Assembly (NCBI GenBank): GCA_046565505.1
Contig: JBKHYJ010000098.1
Coordinates: 93,631 to 157,630 of the forward strand
DNA length: 64,000 nt
Direction: 5' to 3'
DNA from: JBKHYJ01 sp046565505
Lineage (GTDB): Bacteria; Acidobacteriota; Blastocatellia; UBA7656
The notes below the pieces were generated by a model that had not been told where the DNA came from, made no database searches, and was given only the letters and a program-made list of their open reading frames with translations. Below are positions 53,504 through 61,346 of the stretch, in pieces. The translations under genes and the position numbers were made by a program. Positions within the stretch are counted from its first letter, which is position 1, and every line of letters starts with the position of its first letter.

Positions 53504-55939
53504 ATGGAGACTTTAATTCAGGACCTTCGATACGCCATGCACATGCTGCGCAAGAGCCCGGCGCTAACGCTGGTGGCGGTGACCTCGCTGGCGCTCGGCA
53601 TAGGCGCGAACACGGCCATCTTCAGCGTGGTTAACGCCATACTTCTCAAGTCCCTCCCTTACAATGACCCCGACCGCATAGTCCTGGTGTGGGGGGCCAT
53701 ACCGGCTGATGGGAAGGATCGCTCGCAGGTATCGGCCACGGACGTGGCCGACTGGCGGAATCAGAATACCGTCTTCGAGGAGGTCACCACTTACGGCAAC
53801 TTCCGCCCGATAATGACTGGCGGGGGCGAGCCCGAGAGAGTCCCCGGCATGCAGGTCGGCGACGGCTACTTCAAAGTGATGAAGGCCGAGCCGATGCTGG
53901 GCAGAGTCTTCACGCCCGAAGAACAAGAAGACGGCAAGGACCGCGTGATTATCTTAAGCTACGGCCTGTGGCAGCGCAGGTTCGGCGGCGACCCGGACGT
54001 GGTCGGCAAAACGGTGCCGCTCAACGCCCGCTCCTACGCCGTCGTCGGGGTGATGCCGGCGGATTTCCGGTCGCTCCCTTCGTCGCTTCTCGGCGACGAC
54101 AGCGCGGAGTACTACAGGCCCGTCGCCGAGGGGTATGATGAAGAGGAGCGCGCGTCGAGGCACCTGCGCGCGATAGCCCGCCTGAAACCCGGCGTCACGC
54201 TCGCGCAGGCGCAGGCCGAGATGAACGTAATCGCGGGCCAGTTGGAGCAGGCGCACCCTTCGTCCAACACCGGCTATGGCGTGCGGCTCACCACCATCAC
54301 GGAAGACGTGGTAGGCGGCCTGCGGCAAACTCTGCTGCTACTGTTCGGAGCAGTCGCTTTCGTACTGCTGATCGCATGCGCCAACGTCGGCAACTTGCTG
54401 CTTTCGCGCTCCGCCGCGAGGCAGAAGGAGATCGCCATACGCGCGGCCCTCGGCGCGGCGCGCATGAGGCTGGTGCGACAGTTCCTGACCGAGAGCGTGT
54501 TGCTCTCTATGCTCGGCGGCGGGCTGGGATTGCTGCTCGCGCTGTGGGGGACGAGCTTGATCGAGTCAGTCGGCGCGCAAGTAACCCCATTGCTCAGCGG
54601 CATCGAGATAGATTACAAGGTGCTCGGGTTCACGGCCATTATTTCTCTCCTGACAGGAATCGCCTTCGGTCTCGCGCCGGCGCTGCACATTTCCAGGCCG
54701 GACCTCAATGAGACGTTGAAGGAAGGCGGCCGCAGCTCGGGCGCAGGTTCCGCCCGCGCGTCGCTGCGCGGGGCGCTCGTCGTTTCCGAGGTGGCGATGG
54801 CGCTCGTGCTGCTCATCTGCGCGGGCCTGTTGATTAAGAGCGTCATGCGGTTGCGGGACGTGAGCCCGGGCTTTAACCCGGAAAACATTCTGAAGATGAA
54901 CGTCAATCTGCCGGGCGCGAAGTATCCGAAGCCGCAGACCTGGGTGGCATTCTATGACCGGATAATCGGGCGCATAGAGGCGCTGCCCGGAGTCGAATCG
55001 GCGGGCCTCACGAGCGTTCTGCCTTTGAGCAGCAATTTCGACGGCCGCGCCCTCGCCGTCGAGGACAGGCCGAAGCCGCGCGGCGAAGAGATAAGCGTGG
55101 ACCTCTACATAGTGACTCCGGGCTACCTGCGAACGATGTCGATCCCCCTCATGAGGGGCCGGGCGCTGGCCGAGCAGGACACGGAGAATCAACCTCTGGT
55201 CGCGCTCGTCAACGAGACTATGGCTAAAGAGTTATGGCCTGGCGAAGACCCCATCGGTAAGCGGATCAAGTTTCCGGGGTCACAGCGCGACTCGCAGCCG
55301 TGGCGCTCGGTCGTCGGCGTCGTGAGAGACGTAAAGCAGTATGGCCTGGATAAGAAAGAGCCTATGCAGATATACCTGCCCGAGGCCCAGTACCCCACTT
55401 CTTTCATGACGCTCGTCGTGCGCGCGGCGTCGGACCCTAAAAGTATGATGGCCGCAATCAAGGGCGAGATTCTGGCGGAGGACCCGGACCAGGCGGTCTA
55501 CGACATCGCCACTATGGAGGAACTGCTTTCGGATTCCATCTCGCTGCGGCGATTCTCCATGATGTTGCTCATCATCTTCGCCGCCCTCGCCCTGGCCCTT
55601 GCGACGGTGGGCATTTACGGCGTGATAAGTTATTCGGTCACGCAGCGGACGCGCGAAATAGGGGTTCGCATGGCGCTCGGGGCGGGCCGCCGGGACATAC
55701 TGAAGCTGGTCGTGGGCCAGGGCATGAGGCTGATTTTAACAGGCATCGCGATTGGCGTCGGGGCGTCGTTAGCGATCACGCGCGTGATGGCGAGCCTGCT
55801 CTATGGCGTCAGCGCGACCGACGCGGCGACCTTCATTTCTATCCCGGTCATACTGGCAGGAGTGGCTCTGGGAGCCTGTTTCGTGCCGGCACGCCGCGCC
55901 ACCAGGGTGGACCCTATGGTCGCCCTAAGGCACGAATGA
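53504..55939 (+). CDS. ADOP-family permease 8
   Basis: A protein of 811 residues starting METLIQDLRYAMHMLRKSPA. The first periplasmic domain has VWGAIPADGKDRSQVSATDV and a distinctive SSLLGDDSAEYYRPVAEGYD; the second has SFNV-type text missing and instead VLPLSSNFDGRALAVEDRPK. TM2 reads LIACANVGNLLLSRSAARQK. It ends ARRATRVDPMVALRHE. Its upstream spacer and first codons are duplicated at permease 11. The 13-mer is at 55864-55876 in the final membrane segment. The ATG follows AGAAGGGGGCTTGATAG. Confidence 0.93.
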   Translation: METLIQDLRYAMHMLRKSPALTLVAVTSLALGIGANTAIFSVVNAILLKSLPYNDPDRIVLVWGAIPADGKDRSQVSATDVADWRNQNTVFEEVTTYGNFRPIMTGGGEPERVPGMQVGDGYFKVMKAEPMLGRVFTPEEQEDGKDRVIILSYGLWQRRFGGDPDVVGKTVPLNARSYAVVGVMPADFRSLPSSLLGDDSAEYYRPVAEGYDEEERASRHLRAIARLKPGVTLAQAQAEMNVIAGQLEQAHPSSNTGYGVRLTTITEDVVGGLRQTLLLLFGAVAFVLLIACANVGNLLLSRSAARQKEIAIRAALGAARMRLVRQFLTESVLLSMLGGGLGLLLALWGTSLIESVGAQVTPLLSGIEIDYKVLGFTAIISLLTGIAFGLAPALHISRPDLNETLKEGGRSSGAGSARASLRGALVVSEVAMALVLLICAGLLIKSVMRLRDVSPGFNPENILKMNVNLPGAKYPKPQTWVAFYDRIIGRIEALPGVESAGLTSVLPLSSNFDGRALAVEDRPKPRGEEISVDLYIVTPGYLRTMSIPLMRGRALAEQDTENQPLVALVNETMAKELWPGEDPIGKRIKFPGSQRDSQPWRSVVGVVRDVKQYGLDKKEPMQIYLPEAQYPTSFMTLVVRAASDPKSMMAAIKGEILAEDPDQAVYDIATMEELLSDSISLRRFSMMLLIIFAALALALATVGIYGVISYSVTQRTREIGVRMALGAGRRDILKLVVGQGMRLILTGIAIGVGASLAITRVMASLLYGVSATDAATFISIPVILAGVALGACFVPARRATRVDPMVALRHE

Positions 55940-55948
55940 TCCATTTGC

Positions 55949-56078
55949 GGATTTTGGATTTTAGATTCTGGATTGGGGCGGGCGGACTGCTACGCGGCGG
56001 GCCTCTGCCGCTTTGAATAGGGAGATGAAGTCTGCGAAGACTCTTCGATCCAAAATCCAAAATCTAAAATCCAAAATC
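55949..56078. repeat. Permease-spacer element 8-9, unrelated core
   Basis: Left arm 55949-55974, right arm 56048-56078. The 73-bp core (GGGGCGGGCGGACTGCTACG...) does not align by eye to A, B or C except at the first bases. Confidence 0.85.
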
Positions 56079-56096
56079 AGAAGGGTGGTTTGATCG

Positions 56097-58604
56097 ATGG
56101 AGACTTTGCTACAAGACTTGCGATACGCGGTTAGGACGCTGGTGAAAAATCCCGGATTCGCATTCGTGGCGGTGCTGACGCTGGCGCTCGGCATCGGCGC
56201 GAACACGGCGATCTTCTCCCTCACAGACCAGATTCTTCTACGGCACTTGCCCGTGGTGAAGCCCGAAGAGCTGGTCGTCCTGCGCTCGCCCGGGCCTAAG
56301 CGCGGCCGCCTGTGGAGCGACGGGGATGGCGCGGCCTCTTTCTCTTACCCGCTGTATAAAGAACTGCGCGACAGGAATAACGTGTTCTCCGGGCTGCTCG
56401 CGCGGTTCCCCGTCTCGGCGAGCGTGGCGGGCGATGGGCAAACAGAGCGCGCCGACGGCGAGCTTGTGTCGGGAAACTATTTCGAGGTGCTCGGGGTCCG
56501 CGCGGCGCTCGGGCGCGTCTTCACGGGTGACGACGACCGCGCGCCCGGCGAAGGCGCCATCGTCGTTCTGAGTCATGGCTACTGGACCCGCCGGTTCGGG
56601 GCCGACCCGGGGATTCTGAATAAGACTCTCATCGTGAACGGAATGCCCATGCCTATAGTCGGCGTCACGCAGCCGGGCTTCAGCGGGGTGCAAGTCGGGC
56701 AGACGCCCGATATTTTTATTCCCATCACGATGAAAGCGCGGCTCACGCCGAACTGGGATGGGCTTAACGATCACAAAGATTACTGGGTGGCGATCCTCGG
56801 CAGGTTGAAGCCGGGGCTGTCGCGCGCCCAGGCCCAGGAGGGCTTCGCCCCCGTCTACCGCCGCATACTCGAAGACGAGCTGCCGCTGATGGGTGGGTTT
56901 TCGGCCGAGACGCGGCAGCGCTTCCTTGACCAGAAGATGATACTGGATTCGGGCGCGCAAGGCCGGCCCATTCTTCAGCGCGAAGTGCGCGAGCCGATTC
57001 TGATCCTGATGGGGATGGTGGGGCTGGTGCTGCTGATCGCATGCGTGAACGTGGCGAACCTACTTATCGCGCGCGGCGCCGTGCGCCAGCGAGAGATAGC
57101 CATACGCATGGCGCTCGGGGCCGGGCGTTGGCGGCTGGTGCGGCAATTCCTCGTCGAGAGCATGGTGCTTTCCGCAAGCGGCGGGGTCGCCGGGCTGTTG
57201 ATCGCATGGTGGACTATCAGCGCGCTGGTGGGCGCGATCCCCGACAGTTTCGGCGCGCTCGGCCTTTCTCCCGAGCTTGATTCCCGTCTGCTCCTATTCA
57301 ACGTCGCGCTCTCTATCCTTACGGGCATTCTGTTCGGGTTAGGCCCCGCGGTCCGGTCCACGCGCTTGAATATCGAAGGCACGCTCAGGGAGCAAGGGAC
57401 CAGCGTGTCGAGCAGCGTCTCCCAAGTGCGCTTTCGCAAGGGCCTGGTCGTCTCGCAGATAGTGCTGACGACGGTGCTGCTCGTCGGGGCCGGGTTGTTC
57501 GCGCAGAGCCTCAGCAACCTGAAATGGCTGGACCTGGGGATGCGCACCGATAACCTGATCACTTTTTCAATCGCCCCCGAGCTGAATGGCTATTCGCCCG
57601 AAAAAACCGTCGCGCTCTTTGACGAGCTTCGCGACAGGGTCGCGGCGCTGCCCGGAGTAGAGTCGGTCAGCGCGGCGGCGATCCCCGTGTTCACGGACAG
57701 CAACTCCGGCGCGAACATTACTATCGAAGGGTACAAGCCCCAGGACAACGAAGAGATGAACGTCGCGCAGAACTGGGTCGGGCCGGGCTACTTCTCCACG
57801 ATGGGTATCCCGCTCGTCGAGGGGCGCGAGTTTACCGCCGCCGACGCGGCGGGCGGCCCGAAGGTGGCCGTTATCAACGCGACGATGGCGCGGCGCTTCT
57901 TCGCCGACCGAAGCCCCGTCGGGGAGCGGTTCGCCTTCGGCGCGGGCGACGACGTACGCCCCGACATACAGATCGTCGGCGTTGTGAAGGACAGCAAGCA
58001 CGCGACCGTCCGCGACAAGGAGAGGCCATTCGTCTACATCCCTTACGCGCAATTGAATGTCCTCGGGAGGGGCACGTTTTACGTCCTGACCAGGCGCGAA
58101 GTCGGCGCGGTCGGCCCGGAGCTGCGGCGTGAGGTGCAGGCCCTCGACTCCAACCTGCCCGTGTCGAACCTGAAGACTCTCAACCAGCAAGTGGACGAGT
58201 CGATCTTCACGGACAAGTTCTTGACCTTCCTTTCCATGTGTTTCGCGCTGCTGGCGGCGATGTTGGCCTCCTTAGGGCTGTACGGCGTGATGGCCTACAC
58301 AGTGACACGCCGCACGCGCGAAATAGGTATCCGAATGGCGCTCGGGGCCGGGCGCGGGGCCGTGTCGTGGCTGATCTTGCGAGAGGTCGTGATACTTGCT
58401 CTGGCCGGGCTGATCATCGGACTGCCGGCCGCCTACGCGTTGGGCCGGCTGACGGAATCGCTCCTGTTCGGCGTGAAGGCGGGCGACCCGGTCGTGTTCG
58501 TCGCCGCAACTTTACTGTTGTCCTGCGCGGTGATGTTGGGGGGGTACCTCCCTGCGCGAAAAGCCGCGAGCACCGACCCGCTGGAGGCGCTCAGGTACGA
58601 ATGA
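56097..58604 (+). CDS. ADOP-family permease 9 (divergent subfamily)
   Basis: The longest member, 835 residues, starting METLLQDLRYAVRTLVKNPG. TM1 runs into FSLTDQILLRHLPVVKPEEL, unlike the FSVVNAVLLRPLPY of most. The first periplasmic domain has LRSPGPKRGRLWSDGDGAAS and an extra helical segment before TM2 (RILEDELPLMGGFSAETRQR, LDQKMILDSGAQGRPILQRE). The linker is RSTRLNIEGTLREQGTSVSS. The end is ARKAASTDPLEALRYE, so the otherwise constant VDPM is replaced. It shares the ATG context and upstream right arm with the others, which shows it belongs to the array although its sequence is distant. Confidence 0.92.
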   Translation: METLLQDLRYAVRTLVKNPGFAFVAVLTLALGIGANTAIFSLTDQILLRHLPVVKPEELVVLRSPGPKRGRLWSDGDGAASFSYPLYKELRDRNNVFSGLLARFPVSASVAGDGQTERADGELVSGNYFEVLGVRAALGRVFTGDDDRAPGEGAIVVLSHGYWTRRFGADPGILNKTLIVNGMPMPIVGVTQPGFSGVQVGQTPDIFIPITMKARLTPNWDGLNDHKDYWVAILGRLKPGLSRAQAQEGFAPVYRRILEDELPLMGGFSAETRQRFLDQKMILDSGAQGRPILQREVREPILILMGMVGLVLLIACVNVANLLIARGAVRQREIAIRMALGAGRWRLVRQFLVESMVLSASGGVAGLLIAWWTISALVGAIPDSFGALGLSPELDSRLLLFNVALSILTGILFGLGPAVRSTRLNIEGTLREQGTSVSSSVSQVRFRKGLVVSQIVLTTVLLVGAGLFAQSLSNLKWLDLGMRTDNLITFSIAPELNGYSPEKTVALFDELRDRVAALPGVESVSAAAIPVFTDSNSGANITIEGYKPQDNEEMNVAQNWVGPGYFSTMGIPLVEGREFTAADAAGGPKVAVINATMARRFFADRSPVGERFAFGAGDDVRPDIQIVGVVKDSKHATVRDKERPFVYIPYAQLNVLGRGTFYVLTRREVGAVGPELRREVQALDSNLPVSNLKTLNQQVDESIFTDKFLTFLSMCFALLAAMLASLGLYGVMAYTVTRRTREIGIRMALGAGRGAVSWLILREVVILALAGLIIGLPAAYALGRLTESLLFGVKAGDPVVFVAATLLLSCAVMLGGYLPARKAASTDPLEALRYE

Positions 58605-58607
58605 TTC

Positions 58608-58632
58608 AATTTTAGATTTTGGATTTTGGATT
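58608..58632. repeat. Left arm only of the permease-spacer element
   Basis: AATTTTAGATTTTGGATTTT and a further GGATT lie just after the permease 9 stop. No matching right arm precedes permease 10, whose start instead has a plain GGAGG. Confidence 0.75.
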
Positions 58633-58766
58633 GAAGGGACCGGGCGAACTCAGGCCGCTCATTTACCGGGCGCAGGCTACACATGAGCTGCTCTGTTATT
58701 GCCCTGATCCGAAATCGCGCCTCGCCAGGCGACTCGCGCTATGAAAGTCTAAGATCTGGAGGTTTG

Positions 58767-61199
58767 ATGGAAACCATTCTTCAGGACCTGCGCCACGCGG
58801 GCCGCATGCTTTTCAATAAACCTGGATTCGCGGCGCTGGCCGTTATCGCCCTGGCATTAGGCATCGGCGCCAATAGCGCGATATTCAGCGTAGTTAACGC
58901 CGTGCTGCTGCGCTCGCTGCCTTACGACGCCCCCGAGCGGCTCGTGATGGTGTGGGGGACCACGCCGCAGGCGGACAGGGCTTCCGTCTCACCGGCGGAT
59001 TTCCTGGATTACCGCGAGCGGAACGATGTCTTTGAACAAGTCGCGGCCTTCACCGCGGGCGGCTTCACGCTGACGGGCGCGGGCGACCCCGAACAGATTC
59101 GCGGCGCGCGAGTCTCGGCCGACTTCTTCTCGGTGCTGGGCGCGCGGCCGGCCCTCGGGCGCGCCTTTCGCGCCGAAGACGATGAGCCCGGCGCGGCTCG
59201 CGTGGTCGTATTCAGCCAGAAGCTATGGCAGCGCCGGTTCAACTCCGACGAGGGCATCATCGGGAAGAATGTTATTCTCAACGGGCAGGGCTTCACGGTC
59301 GTGGGGATAATGCCGGCCGAATTTCAATTCACGATCCCCGGCATCTTCAGGTCGCCCGCCGAGTTGTGGACCCCCAGCGCGCTCGTCAAAGACAACTCCA
59401 CGCGAGGCAACCATTACCTGCGCGTCATCGGCCGCCTTAAACTCGGCGTCAGCCTTGAGCGAGCGCAGGCCGGGCTGGCCGCCATAGCCGGCCAGTTGCA
59501 GCAGGAGTACCCGAGCACGAACATGGGGATGGGCGTCCGCCTGGTCGGTTTGCACGAGCAGATTGTGGGCAATGTCCGCCCCGCCCTGTTGATACTGCTC
59601 GGGATGGTCGGCTTCGTATTGCTGATCGCTTGCGCGAATGTGGCGAACCTGCTGCTCGCCCGCGCCGCCTCGCGCCACAAAGAGATCGCCATAAGAATGG
59701 CTCTGGGAGCCACTCGCGCGCGTTTGGCCCGCCAGTTACTCACTGAAAGCATGCTGCTCGCGTTGACAGGCGGCGCGTTCGGGATTCTGCTGGCCCTGTG
59801 GGGCACGGATGTGCTGGTCTCGCTGAGCCCGGCGAATCTGCCCCGCGTGAAGGAAGTCGGGGTAGACGGCTACGTGCTCGCCTTCACGCTGCTGATTTCG
59901 GCCCTGACCGGCGTGCTGTTCGGCCTCGCGCCTGCTTTACAGGCTTCTAAGCCCGACCTCAACGAGGCGCTGAAAGAAGGCTCGCGAGGGTCTAGCGAGA
60001 ACCTGGGGCGAGGGCCGCTCCGGCGGCTGCTCGTCATATTCGAGATGGCCGCCGCGCTCGTGCTGCTGATAGGGGCGGGGCTGATGGTCAAGAGCTTCCT
60101 GCGCCTGAGCGAAGTCAACGCCGGATTCGACCCGAGGAATGTCCTTGCGATGACGCTCTCCCTTCCGCGGGCCAAGTACAAAGAGCCGCGCGCCCAGGCC
60201 GCTTTTTTCCGCGAGGCTTTCGAGCGGATCGAGGGACTGCCCGGGGTCGAGTCCGTAGGCGCGATCAACGATTTACCACTGGGCGGCGACAGGGACTCCA
60301 CGGCTTTCGCCGTCGAAGGTCGCCCCGCCCCGCCGCCGGGCGAACGGCCCAGCACGGAATGGCGGCTCGTAAATCCCGATTACTTCAAAGCCATGAGCAT
60401 CCCCGTGCTGAGGGGCCGCGCCTTCACCGAGGAGGACGCCACAGACGCGCCGCGTGTCGTCGTCATCAATGACAGCTTTGCGCGCCGTTTCTTTCCGAAC
60501 GAAGACCCCGTCGGCCGGCGAATAATATTGGACCTGACGATCTCGAACGCCGCCCCCGTCGCACGCGAGATCGTCGGGGTCGCAGGAGACGTAAGGGACC
60601 TGGGCCTAGACGCGGAGCCGGGACCTGAAGTTTACGCGCCTTACCTCCAGGAGCCGGTTCCCTACATGGCAATAATGGTCAAGGCGAAGGCGGACCCCGC
60701 GGCCCTCGGACCGGCCGTGCGCGGCGAGGTTCTAGCCATCGATAAGGACCAGCCGATCTCTAGCATTCAGGGCATGGAGCAGGTCATCAAAGATTCTGTC
60801 GCCGGGCGGCGGTTCAACATGACGCTGTTCGCCATCTTTGCGGCCGTGGCCCTGCTGCTTGCGGCGGTAGGGATCTATGGCGTGATGGCTTATTCGGTCA
60901 CGCGCCGCACGCACGAGATAGGCATAAGAATGGCTCTGGGGGCCAGTTCCAGCGACGTGTTGCGGCTGGTACTGGGCCAGGGGATGACCCTCGCCCTGAT
61001 CGGCATGGCCGCCGGGCTGGCCGCGTCGGCGGCTCTGACCCGTGTGATGTCGAGCCTGCTCTATGAGGTCAGCGCGACGGACCCATTGACCTTCGCCGTC
61101 ATCACGTTGCTGCTCGCGGGCGTGGCGTTGATGGCCTGCTACATCCCTGCGCGGCGGGCGATGAAAGTGGACCCGATGGTGGCGCTCAGATACGAATGA
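58767..61199 (+). CDS. ADOP-family permease 10
   Basis: A protein of 810 residues starting METILQDLRHAGRMLFNKPG. The open frame reaches back to 58683, but ATG 58767 has GGAGG four bases upstream and matches paralogues. The first periplasmic domain has VWGTTPQADRASVSPADFLD and FQFTIPGIFRSPAELWTPSA; the linker EGSRGSSENLGRGPLRRLLV lacks the usual Gly repeat. The second domain has DLPLGGDRDSTAFAVEGRPA. It ends ARRAMKVDPMVALRYE, as in permease 1. The palindromic 13-mer occurs at 59699-59711, and a one-base variant lies near 60928. It lacks the right AT-rich arm upstream. Confidence 0.93.
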   Translation: METILQDLRHAGRMLFNKPGFAALAVIALALGIGANSAIFSVVNAVLLRSLPYDAPERLVMVWGTTPQADRASVSPADFLDYRERNDVFEQVAAFTAGGFTLTGAGDPEQIRGARVSADFFSVLGARPALGRAFRAEDDEPGAARVVVFSQKLWQRRFNSDEGIIGKNVILNGQGFTVVGIMPAEFQFTIPGIFRSPAELWTPSALVKDNSTRGNHYLRVIGRLKLGVSLERAQAGLAAIAGQLQQEYPSTNMGMGVRLVGLHEQIVGNVRPALLILLGMVGFVLLIACANVANLLLARAASRHKEIAIRMALGATRARLARQLLTESMLLALTGGAFGILLALWGTDVLVSLSPANLPRVKEVGVDGYVLAFTLLISALTGVLFGLAPALQASKPDLNEALKEGSRGSSENLGRGPLRRLLVIFEMAAALVLLIGAGLMVKSFLRLSEVNAGFDPRNVLAMTLSLPRAKYKEPRAQAAFFREAFERIEGLPGVESVGAINDLPLGGDRDSTAFAVEGRPAPPPGERPSTEWRLVNPDYFKAMSIPVLRGRAFTEEDATDAPRVVVINDSFARRFFPNEDPVGRRIILDLTISNAAPVAREIVGVAGDVRDLGLDAEPGPEVYAPYLQEPVPYMAIMVKAKADPAALGPAVRGEVLAIDKDQPISSIQGMEQVIKDSVAGRRFNMTLFAIFAAVALLLAAVGIYGVMAYSVTRRTHEIGIRMALGASSSDVLRLVLGQGMTLALIGMAAGLAASAALTRVMSSLLYEVSATDPLTFAVITLLLAGVALMACYIPARRAMKVDPMVALRYE

Positions 61200-61203
61200 T
61201 TCC

Positions 61204-61329
61204 ATTTTGGATTTTAGATTTTGGATTCTGGATTAGGGGATAACACAGCAACGCAGGGCCAGCGGCTCGCGGCCCGGTAAACGAGGGCGCCCAAGTTTGC
61301 CCGGTCCCTTCAATCCAAAATCTAAAATC
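61204..61329. repeat. Permease-spacer element 10-11, core type C
   Basis: Left arm 61204-61234, right arm 61312-61329. The core (61235-61311) is identical to that of element 7-8; the right arm has lost one 7-bp unit relative to it. Confidence 0.9.
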
Positions 61330-61346
61330 AGAAGGGGGCTTGATAG

